Source: Sinonovacula constricta (lineage: Eukaryota > Mollusca > Bivalvia > Cardiida > Solecurtidae). Taken from it: 64,000 nt of DNA. A program made the translations under genes and the position numbers. Shown one piece after another: positions 12,081 to 23,820 of the stretch. The stretch is taken from contig CM017563.1 in assembly GCA_007844125.1 (NCBI GenBank), positions 35,715,921 to 35,779,920 of the forward strand, given 5' to 3'. The notes beneath the pieces are model-generated. The model saw only the letters and a list, made by a program, of their open reading frames with translations, was not told the DNA's origin and did no database searches. Within the stretch, counting starts at the first letter, position 1. Each line of letters starts with the position of its first letter.

Positions 12081-12268
12081 TCAATATTGTAACTTGCTCT
12101 TTCCATCGAAGTACATGTATATTGGTTTTGGTAGTTCAGTTACATCTACGTTTGAACTGTTTACTTTAAGCCTATTACACTCATTGCCTGCTCTTTGTCC
12201 TCGGTTAAAATAAGGTGATGAAAGTAATGTCTCTGATGAGCTAGTATTTAGTGCAGCTTTTCTCATAA
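12081..12268 (-). CDS. Orphan terminal coding exon, family unknown
   Basis: The - strand shows a strong acceptor (AAATTTTTTTTCAG) followed directly by an open frame of 62 codons to TGA at 12081. The peptide starts after a split codon with MRKAALNTSSSETLLSSPYF and ends TELPKPIYMYFDGKSKLQY. It is polar, Ser/Thr-rich and resembles the cytoplasmic tail of a receptor or channel, but no family is recognised. Upstream exons should lie at higher coordinates; the only candidate I see is the short start exon at 15501-15535. Codon content and the splice site favour a real exon over chance. Confidence 0.4.
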
Positions 12269-12499
12269 CTGAAAAAAAATTTCACCTCATTCAAATGCTT
12301 TGTGGACATTAATATTTTAATAACGTCAGCATGTTTGTTGTTGTTTTATTTTAAGGTGCCATGTGTTAGTTCTCAGTGTACGTCATCACTTGGACTGGGC
12401 TTTTTTAAAACTTCTTTTTAAAATCGATCGATTGATCGATCTGTTCTCTTTCCATAGTTGTCGTTGAGAAAGCTGCCCTCATCCCCGCTCCTTCTTAGG

Positions 12500-12610
12500 T
12501 TCGATCCCAGGCAATGAATGTTGGGTTTGCACTATTTTAATCTAATGTTCCTCTCATTTTTTGTATATGTTGCAATACTCATATGAAATATATTGTCATA
12601 TTTTCCTATT
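12500..12610 (+). repeat. Dispersed repeat R4, third copy
   Basis: Shares with the copies at 2015 and 7345 the order GGCAATGAATGTTGGGTTTG then TATGTTGCAATACTCATATG and a TTGTCATATTTT end. A B-box-like TAGGTTCGATCCCAG just upstream (12498) hints at a tRNA-derived origin. Confidence 0.4.
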
Positions 12611-14500
12611 AATTGTCTTATTAACTTTTAACAAGTGAGCTTAGTAGATAATGACGAGTATCGTTCGTAATTTCTTGCTGCAAAATATTAAATTGAAAAG
12701 ACTTATGGCCAGCAATAAGTCGTCTGCTTTTCAGGTTGAGGATTCATCTTTGTGGGGGCGATGTTACGACAAAATCTTGTTTCATATATTTCCTTAGTAA
12801 ATAGTTGCCAAACAATGAAGGTTTCTCTGCCTTGAGGGATGACGATTACCAAGCCCATTGTGTGTAATATAAATGTTATTCACGCGACGATTTGTTTTCC
12901 CAATAACTGCATGTATGCAATAAACGATCTTGATAAACAAAAAGGAAGTAATCGTTTAATTGGAATTGGAATACAGGAAATGACTGAGAATTGACAATAT
13001 TTCAATGAAAAATAAGCCCAAATTCGCCAAATGAACCTGTCAGATGCCCTACGAACGCCGATCGTTCTGCAAATGAGGCTAAGCTATTCAGAGTTGCATT
13101 TAGTCAGGTATAGGCAAAACTACAATTATTAAACTAAGCTGTCATATAAGATAGCATGCTTGTTCTTTCCGTGTTACTGCATGCACAAACAGTAAGTATA
13201 TTATTCAGTATTGTTTGTTAATGCTTTATTTATTTTTCAATTTGATATTTGTTTGAACGTTTATAGTTATTTACAAACGTATGCTATATTAATTTCAGTA
13301 ATGTCAGTGAAATGTCTATTGAATTGAATAGGGCTGCAGCACGAAATTATAAGTGTAAAACACCGAAGAGAATTTTAACAACATCAATGTTTAAACGAAG
13401 CAGCGCACGAAGATCAACTTCAATACCATTACTAGGGCGTGTTTATACTCTATCGATTCCCCTGCAGAGAAGCATTACGAATAATTGTTTACAAATATTC
13501 TCGTTCCTCAATTCCGAGGGGATTGTACGAGTGAAGATAATTTCCGATAATATTACAGACCGAGTAAACTATCTTAAGTACAATGCTTGTAGTAGAGACA
13601 CGTAAAAGAGAATAATTGTGGACAAGGTGTCATGTTCGCCAGTATCTGTAATAACATATTAAAGAAGCTGTGTTGAACGCGTTTCGTGCATAATAACAGC
13701 CATTATTATGTCTTACAAAATATAATTACGTCTTGAAATCCATTAACATGTTAAGTTTTTTCTTCCTATACAAAAACCTTCTTGCTTTCCAGAATTTCGT
13801 TATTTTAGGCGTAGCGTTTTAACCACAAATTTGACCTTCAAATGTACTAAGAAATGCTGACAGAAAGCAAAAGGCAGATGTATAACAAAGTGCCCCACAT
13901 TAGTAGAAATTACCCACTGCATCTGTATACTCCTCTAAACAAACACACACACCACTTAACCAACGATCTAAACCCACACTATATGCTAATGTCTGCCGCT
14001 TCCAATGTAGGCTACGTTTTTCCCACAAGTGTAGTTAAATCATAATGTTACCAGCATTCGGAACCTTTTGCCATCCCATTAAAGTGACGTGAAACTTAAA
14101 ATTGCATCTAGCTTGATGCCAGGAGGGGGTGGTTAATCAGTGTATAGAATCAAAATAGGCCAGCAAGCGTGTCATATAACAGGTCGTTTAATATGTTAAT
14201 GGACTGATATTAAACTCTTCGTAATTTCACGTTTGTGTATAATTCAATGCCAAAATAACAAATGTTTATTCGTTCAGTATATTAGGTACAACATAATAAA
14301 CGTGTGCTGTTCATTTTTAAAAACTTCGTTTTTAAATTATCTCATTTTACAAACGGCGATGTTTTAACGTAAAGTCCACCAGGAACAGGACACTTCGATG
14401 GACTGGATTTACCTCCAGTATGTAACACTCTCCTTGTTTCGCGTGACTTTGCTTGTTCACGTGACACCTAGTGAACGAATGTTTTGTTTTTGTTTTGTTT
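12611..14500. other. Unassigned, no supported gene
   Basis: A 97-codon + strand frame (13312-13605) follows a TTAATTTCAG acceptor-like site but has no donor, homology or coding-like composition that I can support. The rest is AT-rich with nothing recognised. Confidence 0.35.
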
Positions 14501-14505
14501 TTAGA

Positions 14506-14640
14506 TGCATTGCAGCGACCAATTATGATCATTTTAGCGACGTCCAGCTGTTTTGGTGGGTCAGATGGAAGACTGTCCCACATTAAGTCCATTGGCTCGA
14601 ACGGGTGACCGAATGTCAACGAACTGGTGAAGACCGAGTG
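14506..14640 (+). repeat. Dispersed repeat R2, diverged copy
   Basis: GCATTGCAGCGACCAATTAT followed by GACGTCCAGCTGTTTTGGTG and CCCACATTAAGTCCATTGG matches the R2 family in the SBNO introns (best copies 42975-43181 and 47664-47886). The 141-codon - strand frame across it is an artefact of this repeat. Confidence 0.6.
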
Positions 14641-15062
14641 AGACTTAGTGAAACAGTCGAAATATACAAAGAAATTGTGTTGAGTGTCAAAAGATATAAT
14701 GTACAATTCAGAACAAGAGATCAACCTACACTGTTGTAATACTGATATGATTTGGAATAAAATGGTGGACAAGAGTCATTATCACCAAATTACATTTCGG
14801 CTTTGTTCATGTGTTCACCAAAAATGTGACAACTGAACAAAAATTGGAAAACTTAAGACGGCTGAATTTGTATCTGCTCCATTCATTTTCACCTCGCGTA
14901 ATTTATATCCGATAAAGTATATCGATATTTTGACAATAATTGTTAGTATAATAATATAATGAGTTTTCTTTGGTAGTGATATTTTCTTTAAACAAAAAGA
15001 CGGGTGGTTTGTCCGGAAGTTATTTCTTAATTTGTTTGTGTATCGTCCGCCGATAAAATTCC

Positions 15063-15180
15063 AGTTATCAAGTGACAGTATCCACTTGAAGACGATATAG
15101 TGTTGCCTTCGAAAATGCATCGAGCAATTAATGATACCCAGTCACATTATCCCAATGCCAGACAACTTGTCGTATAACAT
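15063..15180 (+). repeat. Dispersed repeat R3, partial copy
   Basis: Contains TCCACTTGAAGACGATATAG and CAGTCACATTATCCCAATGC, matching the order of blocks in the R3 copies at 54207-54446 and 61396-61705. Confidence 0.5.
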
Positions 15181-15500
15181 CGTGGTTACCCACAGTAAAT
15201 ATTCCGTTATAGCCATACACATATACTGTGGGTTACAAATGTTCCGTTTCTAACAGGGTAGCTTGCAACAATAAAGTTTAGCTTGTAATTATAAAAAGTT
15301 AGCATACAAACGTAGCCGTTTGGCGAAGTTTAGTTTAACAAAAGAAACCGAGTATACCGATGTTAGAAATGCAGCGTGTAAATACAGATGTAGCAGAGAA
15401 CAAGGACAAAAAAGCAAAAATACTCCACTTCCCATCAGAGTTATGGTTCGTTACTGTCAAATGTTTAAATAATTAATCAGCAGTGTAAGAAAGTGTTTAC

Positions 15501-15535
15501 TTTCCAGGATAGTCATCTTCTTGTTTAAAGGACAT
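15501..15535 (-). CDS. Weak candidate first coding exon
   Basis: The - strand reads an ATG with A at -3, MSFKQEDDYPG, then a GGAAA|GTAAAC donor. It could be the start of the gene ending at 12081-12268, since strand and order agree, but the exon is only 35 bp and chance cannot be excluded. Confidence 0.15.
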
Positions 15536-17040
15536 GCTCTCTACGGCGCCTTGAATGTCTTACATCCTGGCTCTTTCTTGTACGTGTATTTGCTTGAGCG
15601 CAAGTAAGGTAGCTTCGTTACTACTATTTTAACCACTTTGAACTGTTTGAATCCCGGGCCTCCCGTACTTGGATGTTCGGTATATGTAGACAATATAAAA
15701 AACAATAAAAGATACTGCAAAAATGAACTTATTTACATGTTGATCTCTATGTACAAAATATCTTTAGAAAAAACAAACCTTAGAACATTCGAAATAGATA
15801 TTTTAAAAAGCTATAATCTTTTTAAGGTTATCCATATACTGGCAAAACAGAACTATTTCTTTCGATTTATTGCACAAAATATTTATTCTCGCGCATCGAT
15901 TCCCATTGCGAAATGAATATCAGCATCCTCATCAATAAGACACAAACGGTTGTCAGCACAAAAAAGATTCTCGGAATAAGTTGTTTTCATAATATGAGAA
16001 ATGTAATTCACTCTACGACTATAGTGCTCTCAGAAACTATATACACGTACATTCCCGCGAGAGTTGTTGTGCGAAAATATCTGTACATAAGTTCCCTTTG
16101 CTGGCATTTTCTTTGAACGTGCAAACGGTTAAGCGTGGTACACTGGATGGTTTTGTTTATTGGTTGTTTTTTTTTATTGTTTTAAGGTCGTGTTTTAAAT
16201 TGTTGTTGTTGTTACATCACACCGATATATACACATCTTTTTTTTTTCTTTCCCCATCGAACTTTTGTCAAATACGTGCAAATCCAAAGACATAGGCTAA
16301 TTGTTTTATTTTTATATATAATTTTTATTCAGAATATAACTGAATCATCCGCTATTGTCGTACATTACCCTATATGTGAACTGAACTTGCTTGTGCAAAT
16401 TAATGCACGTTACTTTGCATTGGAATTTTGGAATATGTTCTTATACAGCTTCACGTGGGTGGTCACCGGGCTGGGGAGGGGGGGGGGATTTGATGTGATC
16501 TTGGTGGATAAAGCCTCAGGCTCCAAAAGTATCCCGAAATGGTGGGGATATGAGTCTTAGCAATGCAGTAATTCCATGTGTATCGAGTGTGGCTAATTAG
16601 TTTTTCGTCCTCTTGCCCATGACATCCTTGTGTATAATACATGAACTAGATGTTCCGGGGCTAAACGCTGGACTGAATGCATGGTGTTGTCTTCGATGGG
16701 GTCCGGGCTCTAAAGAAGGCCATTTCTGTTTCTCAAAACACCATAATCTCTCATATCTAGATGCTGTAACGAGGAAGAACGGTAACCGGTAGACACATAT
16801 AGGTTCCCTGGTGAAAGAATAAGGTGTCCGGTGTAAGATTATCAATACTACATATTCATACTGCATGAATATTACCTACACGTATACATTCCCAATGGAA
16901 TAAGCGAGCGGGAAATATTTCCAAACAATAATTCCTAATGAAGTTTATACCTCGCAATCAATACACAACTAATGCTTCATGTGGTGGCATCTGAAAATCC
17001 CACTTATGTGTATTTAGTCAAAATGTTTTTTTATGTTTGC
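15536..17040. other. Unassigned, no supported gene
   Basis: Several short open frames on both strands (for example 15638-15916 and 16597-16866) lack splice context and recognised similarity. A B-box-like reversed tRNA-type sequence (TTGAATCCCGGGCCTCCCGT) lies near 15645. A ten-G run is at about 16478. Confidence 0.35.
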
Positions 17041-17130
17041 TGTGGTGGCCGTCATCGTGGTTGTGATGATAATGGCAATGATGATGATGTAAATGATGAT
17101 GATCATCGACGACGATAATTATGATGATGA
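17041..17130. repeat. GAT/ATG trinucleotide-rich stretch
   Basis: Imperfect GATGAT/GATAAT/GACGAC trinucleotide run without open-frame significance. Confidence 0.7.
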
Positions 17131-17279
17131 TTAACTTCATGCATTTCTACATATAAGTAAGGCGTACGACATGAGGTCAGTCTCGTACAGTCGGAGAGGT
17201 AATTAACGTGACATGAAGGCAGTATGCTATAGATTGAATGGGGATACGTTTTAGTCTGAGCGAATTATAATGTGGTCAT

Positions 17280-20070
17280 AAGAGGTATGGTTGGGCAGTA
17301 TGTGCCGTATACCTGAGGAGGCATACTATGGCATCAGAGAAACATAATACGGTAGTTTAAAATTGACTAAAGGGGCATATTAAGGCTTGATAGTATAATT
17401 TGATTTCTAGGTGAGTAATACATGGCATGGAGAGAATAGTTCAGAATGTGGTTATCGTATGACCTGAGTGGGTATGCTATAGTCTGAGAAAGCCTAATGG
17501 TATTGTAGGGACTGATATATAATATGGTCAGGTGGTGAAGTATGGCCTGAGGTGGAGGTCGGGGTATAATAAAGCCAGGGGTATACTATGGAGCCATTAT
17601 TTGAAACATACACTGAAGGGGCACAGAAGAAACTGAGTGAAATAATTAAGCCTGGATGTATACTATATGTCCTGATGGGGTATACTGTGGACTGAGGTTA
17701 AACTATATGTCCTGATGGTGTATACTATGGACGGTAGGTATACCATATGTCCTGATGGGGAATACTATCGACTAAGGGTATACCATATGTCCTGATGGGG
17801 TATACTGTGGACTGAGAGTATACTATGTCCTGATGGGGTATACTATGGACTTAGGGAATACTATATGCCCTGATGGGGTATACTATGGACTGAGGCTATA
17901 CCAGGCACTGAAGGGGTACACCATGGACTGAGGGTACCCAATATGTCCTGATGGGGTATACTATGAAGCGAGTGCATACTTTATGTCCTGATGGGGTATA
18001 CTATGGACGGTGGGTAAACTATATGTCCTGATGGGGCATACCATGTCCTGATGGGGTATACTATGAACTGAGGAAATACTATGTCCAGACAGGGTATACT
18101 ATGGACTGAGGGTATACTATATGTCTTGATGGGGTATACTATGGACGGTGGGTATACTTTATGTCCTGATGGGGTATACTGTGAACTGAGGGTATACTAT
18201 ATGTCCTGATGGGGTATACTATGGTCTGCGGGTATACTACGTCCTGGTGGAGTATACTATGGACTGTGGGTATACTTCGTGTCCTGATGGAGAATACTAT
18301 GGACTGAGGGTGTACTATATGTCCTGATGGGGTATACTATGGACTGAGGGTATACTATGTCCAGACGAGGTATACTATGGACTGAGGGTATACTATATGT
18401 CCTGATGGGGTATACTATGGATGATGGGTTTACTATATGTCCTAATGGGGTAATCTAATTCCGGACGAGGTATACTTTGTACTAAGGGTATACTATATGT
18501 CCTGATGGGGCATACCATGTCCTAATGGGGTATACTATGGACTGATGGCATACTTTGCCCTCATGGGGTATACTATGGACTGAGTGCTTACTATATGTCC
18601 TGATGGGGTATACTATGGACTGAGGATATACTATATGCCCTGATGGGGTATACTATGGACTGAGGATATACTATATGCCCTGATGGGGTATACTATGGAC
18701 TGAGGATATACTATATGTCCTAATGGAGTATACTTTGGACTGAGGATATACTATATGCCCTGATGGGGTATACCATGGACTGAGGATATACTATATGCCC
18801 TGATGGGGTATGCTATGGACTTAGGATATACTATATGTCCTGATGGAGTATACTATGGACTGAGGGTGTACTATATGTCCTGATGAGGTATGCAATGGAC
18901 TGAGGGTATTCTGTATGTCCTGATGGGGTATACTATGTCCTGATGTGGTATACTATGGACTGCGGGTGTACTATGCCCTGGTGGGGTTATACTATAGACT
19001 AACTGTGTACTATATCACCTGATGGGATATACTATGGACTAGGGGTATACTATACCCTGATCGGGCATCCTAGGGACTGAGGGTATACTATGCCCTGATG
19101 GGGTTTTACTATGGACTGGGGGTATACTATGTCCTTACTGGGTATACTATGGACTGAAGGTATACTTTGCCCTTATGGGGTATACTATGGACTGAGGGTA
19201 TACTATATGCCTTGTTGGGGTACGCTATGGACTGAGGGTATCTTATATGCCCCGACGGGGTATACTATTGACTGAGGGTATACTATACCCTGATGGGGTA
19301 TACTATGAACTGAAAGTATAATACGTCCTGATGGGGGATACTATGTCCTGATGGGGTATACTATTGACTGAGGATATACTATATGCCCTGATCGGGTATA
19401 ATATGGATTGAGGGTATACACTATGTCCTGATGGGGTATAGTATGGACTGAGTATATACTACGTCCTGATTGGGTATACTATGAACTGTGGGTATACTAT
19501 GAGTCCTGATGGGGTATACTATGGACCGAGGGTATACTATATGCCTGCTGGGGTATAGTATGGATTTATTGTATGCTATATGCCTGCTGGGGTATGCTAT
19601 GGACTGAGGGTATACTATATATCCTGAAGGTGTATACTATAGACTGAGGGTACACTATTTCCTGACGGGGTATAGGCCTACTATGGACTGAGGGTATACA
19701 ATATGCCCTGGTGGGCTATACTATGGACTGCTGATGGGGTATACTATGGACTTAAGGTATATTATGTCCTGACGGGGTATACTATGGACTGAGGGTATAC
19801 TATATTTCCTGATGGGGCATACCATGCCCTAATGGGGTATACTATAAACAGAGGGTATACTATTTGCCCTGTTGGGGTATGCTATGGACTGAGTGTATGC
19901 TGTGGACTGAGGGTATCTTATGTCCCGTCGGGGTATACTATTGACTGAGGGTATACTATGCCATGATGGGGTATACTATGGACTGAAGGTATACTATGTC
20001 CTGATGTGGTATACTATGGACTGAGGATATACTATGGACTGAATTGGTATGATATGCCCGAAAGGAAGTC
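17280..20070. repeat. Large dimeric minisatellite built on GTATAC
   Basis: About 2.4 kb of clear tandem repeat from roughly 17640, with decayed copies back to about 17280. The unit is about 41 bp and internally dimeric: GGTATACTATGGACTGAGG followed by GTATACTATATGTCCTGATG plus GG. I estimate 55-60 units. Each half starts with the palindrome GTATAC. Sub-blocks such as 18600-18840 are locally homogenised, which suggests recent unequal exchange or conversion. No gene overlaps it; it ends about 460 bp before the foldback transposon. Confidence 0.9.
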
Positions 20071-20099
20071 TATAGACTTAAACGTACACTCTCTAATAC

Positions 20100-20528
20100 T
20101 GTCAATATGACCGCATAACTAGGCACGTGCAATTTCGTCGTGTTGTTTACTTTTTTATCACTTTCTACATTCAAATTGAAAGTATTCAAAATGTGGCGCT
20201 TGGATTCCCCAGATTTTTAAAATAAAAATTACATTTCTCTGACTCTCACAGCGATTGTTGAAAGTTATCTCCCTTGTTGACATTCACGCTTTCGCTTTCC
20301 ATCAGGCAAACAAAATAACTATTATAAATTGCATTTATTTATTATTGTTTGTGTGATCATTGAATGTTATTTATTATTAAATTTATTTTTAATTCTATTA
20401 AATTTATTTAGGAAAATGACGAGATGGACCGATTCAATCTCCTCACAGCGAATACGTCACGCGTTGATATATAATGTACTGTCAAGGGAAGTAATCACTG
20501 CGGGGAGTTTGGGACCGATTAATTCGTG
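20100..20528 (+). promoter_or_regulatory. Displaced upstream flank of RNF7
   Basis: Without the transposon at 20537-25294 this sequence would join 25303 directly and lie just upstream of the RNF7 start. It contains the GTTATCTCCCTT motif (about 20262), a CACGCGT box (20459) and the first half of the dispersed promoter-like motif. Promoter role is inferred from position. Confidence 0.4.
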
Positions 20529-20536
20529 AATTATCC
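20529..20536. other. Target-site duplication, left
   Basis: AATTATCC, repeated exactly at 25295-25302 on the other side of the foldback element. Confidence 0.85.
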
Positions 20537-20569
20537 CGGTATGACTATTTACCGGATATGAATTCATAT

Positions 20570-21530
20570 CCGCGGATATGAATCTGGGGTACGGATATGA
20601 ATTTAAAAATCAATATTGACGAGCCATTCTTTAGATTTGTCTGTGTTTAGATGCCATTTAATGTATTTGGTGGGATATGAAATAATTTAGATTAGGTATT
20701 CTAATATTTAAATTAATATAGTCCAAAATACAGATCTTTATAAATATGTATATATCTGTATGTGATTTCATGTCCGTGGGCACTAATTTTAGGGTACGGA
20801 TATGAACACCGAAACTGCAAACTAGAGCATTGTTTGTTATATTTATGTAAAGTCTTATGCAATATCATCATGTTTTTAATTTATTTAACAACTTTAATGA
20901 TAGTATGCTCATATTTACGTAATTATTGCACATAAACTTAGCCGCACAACAGTTCATATCCGTGATCATGTGCGGTACGGATATGAACGTTAAAATCATT
21001 ATCTACAACTTAATTTGTAATATTCTTGTTTACTTTGATGCAATATTATTATTATTAATTGATAAAACTCCTGTTCATGAAAGTTTACACACCTTTACAT
21101 AATTATTGTATATAATATAGCAGCACCACAGTTCATATCCATGGTCATGTGGGGTACGGATATGAACGTTAAAATCATTATCTACAATTAAATTTGTAAT
21201 GTTCTTACTTACTTTGAACCAATATTATTATTTCAATTAATGAAGCTTCATTCCATGAAAGTATACACGCCTTTACATAATTATTGTATACAAATATAGC
21301 CGCACCAGAGTTCATATCCGTTGTCATGTGTGGTACGGATATGAACGTTAAAATCATTATCTACAAATTAATTTGTAATATTCTTGTTTACTTTGATGCA
21401 ATATTGTTGTTTTTAATTAATAAAACTCCCTTCTTTGAAAGTATACACGCCTTTACATAATTATTTCATGTAAATATAGCCGCTCCAGAGTTCATATCCG
21501 TGGTCAAGGAGGAGTACGGATATGAACGTT
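20570..21530. repeat. Left arm: ~180-bp tandem repeats with paired ATATCC motifs
   Basis: Copies of the motif pair lie near 20580, 20769, 20952, 21131, 21311 and 21491. Between them are AT-rich segments with shared blocks such as AACGTTAAAATCATTATCTA and CGCCTTTACATAATTATT. The copies at 20952-21490 are the most alike. Confidence 0.85.
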
Positions 21531-21569
21531 GTAAGGTTTTTGTTTACTTAGATGCAAAGCTATTATTTT

Positions 21570-23125
21570 TACATGAGCTAGGATCCAGTTTTCACCAATA
21601 AAGTCAAGGCGATTAGTTGTTCGAAAGGGGAAAACCACAGACAGTTTCAAGCTTGTAATCCAAGGAGAAAATATTTCTTCGTTAACGGACAACACAGTTA
21701 AACGCCTAGAAAGTGGTTTGACTCCCAAATTTAAGACAGTAAATGCATGCAGGCGGAAGAGGGGCTGCGAAGAATTGAAAAGTCAGACCTTCCTGGAAAG
21801 TTTAAAGGCTGGATATTTCAGAACGGATTTCTGCCCAGATTGATATGGCCATTAATGGTGAATGAAGTTATCATCAGCACGGTTGAAAAGGTAGAGCAGA
21901 CAATTAATAAACCCTTGAGAAGATGGCTGGGATTACCACAATCCTTCACAAGCTTGGGGTTTTACAGCAAATCCAACAAGCTCCAGGTGCCCTTTACCTT
22001 TCTGGTAGAGAAATTTAAAGCAGCTAAAGCCCGACTCTTCCTGACTAGATTCTTCAGTCGAAAGAATCCGTGTAGCAAACATGAAAGTGAGAACAGGCAA
22101 GATCAAGCGGTTGAGCAGGCAGAGAACAATCTTTAGCATCATGACATTGTTGGAACAGCAAACAAGGGAAGAGAAGGACTGGACACTAGACAGCACCAAA
22201 GATGGGGAGAAGCTAACAAGATAGCGAGACGGTCCATGGTGCAGAAAGAGATAATGAGAGCAGAAAAGGAGTCAATGTCAGCTAAGTCTGTACAGTTTGG
22301 CTCGCAAGTTAACGGAACAAAATGGAATGCAATACCAGAGAGGACCCTTAAAAGCAGGAACTGTGGCCTTATGAGCCACTACAGTTAAGCTTTCTCCTTT
22401 GTTCATTACACAATCTTTTCTCGACCTCAGCCAACCTACACCTCGGAAAACTGTCAGATGTCCCATCGTGCCAGCTGTGTGATCGCACACTGCGTCACAT
22501 ACTGTCTGGTTGTCCTACTTGTTTTGACTCAATGATGATACAGGTGGTGCCATGATAAAGTCCTTACGGAACTGGCACACATCTTTGCATTGGAGAGAAG
22601 GAAAAAGGGATTTAAAAAGTAAGAAAGACACAGACCTTATTAACTTTGTGAGAGAAGGGACTAAGAAACAGTCGAACACAACGCCCACCAGGATCCTTCA
22701 AGAATCAGATAGTTGGGATTTCCTGGTAGACCTTAAGAAGAGGCTCAAGCTTCCGGAGTAAGTGACCAACACAAATCTCCGACCCGACATTGCGCTGTAG
22801 GCAAGAAATCACAAACAAGTGATACTGGTTGAGCTCATGGTGCCCTGGGAAGAAAGAACAGAGGAAGCACGTGAGATGAAGATGATCAAGTACCAGGAAT
22901 TGGCAAACCAGGCAAACAGCTGCAGAGACAATGGTTGGAAAACATGGGCTTTCTCGGTGGAGGTCGGCTGTCGTGGATTTCCATCAACATGGCAAATGCT
23001 AGGAGCACTGGGCATTTAGTGACAAGCCCGAATGCAGTCCGTGCTCTTGGTAAAGCTGCTGAAAGGGTGTCCAGTTGGCTCTGGATACAGCATGGCAAAC
23101 CTGGCTGGCCAGGTGGAAACTGATC
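21570..23125 (+). pseudogene. Decayed retroelement: RT thumb to PD-(D/E)XK-like end
   Basis: Successive + frames encode pieces of one long protein: SPIKSRRLVVRKGKTTDSFK (21590), LPGKFKGWIFQNGFLPRLIW (21790), RRWLGLPQSFTSLGFYSKSN (21919), PSCQLCDRTLRHILSGCPTC (22460), and LRPDIAL followed by VILVELMVPWEERTEEA (22770-22870). This is the order I know from reverse transcriptase-like ORFs common in marine invertebrate genomes: RT C-terminus, a Cys-rich segment (CxxC...HxxxxC), then an RPD...E-L nuclease-like motif. Several stops and frameshifts separate the pieces. It lies wholly between the inverted arms, so it either inserted there or was captured. Confidence 0.7.
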
Positions 23126-23820
23126 ACTTCACCTATTCCTACCATTCCGAGGGTGTTCTGAGTAAGGGGGCGAACACTTTATGATGATGGCACTCTGCGG
23201 AAGCAGTTTACCGGAATTGCATTGCTCAACTCGGTTTTGGATATTTATTACAGAAATTTCACGTACTTTGGTGTGTGTACATACTCGCACCGCTGATTTT
23301 GTGTACCTATATTTGCATATTTCTAAACAGGGAAAAATTGGGTAAAGACGGTTATATAGCTTTTATTATACAACCTTTTTGTTCATTAATGAATTATTAA
23401 TGAGTTATTCTTAATAAAAATAGCACAAGTATAAGTAACAATACTGTAGATAGTCTTTTTAACCTTCAGTATCCGTATTTAATGGGTCTGTAATTTGCCA
23501 TGTACCTAAACCGATACATACCGATTATTATATTGTAAGGAAGAGTCGTTCAAACATTTAAACAATGGTCTGAAGAATTAAATGTAGCAAGGCAAACAGA
23601 AACAATGCTGTTTATAACGATTTTCAGTGTTTGGCGTCCATGCCATATGTACAATGGTATGAATTTCGGTTTGGCTAAACACGAAACGGATATGACTTAC
23701 CTGATAGCTTTTTTCATTAAATCTCAGTTGTATGTTATATAATAATACCCAAGTAAAATTATTGTATTGAAAGAGAATGCAATAAATGTCCAACAAACAC
23801 ATAAATATATCATAAATGGG
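23126..23820. other. Transposon interior, nothing recognised
   Basis: AT-rich interior of the foldback element between the retroelement remnant and the right arm. A 74-codon - strand frame (23578-23802) has no known relative. Confidence 0.4.

Noticed and set aside
13312..13605. 97-codon + strand exon after TTAATTTCAG
   Set aside because: No donor, no homology and no supporting neighbouring exon.
14347..14772. 141-codon - strand ORF
   Set aside because: Overlaps an R2 repeat; its similarity to other intronic open frames is due to the repeat.
21747..22136. Intact 129-residue gene
   Set aside because: It is one undamaged piece of a longer broken retroelement protein; matching parts lie in other frames up- and downstream.
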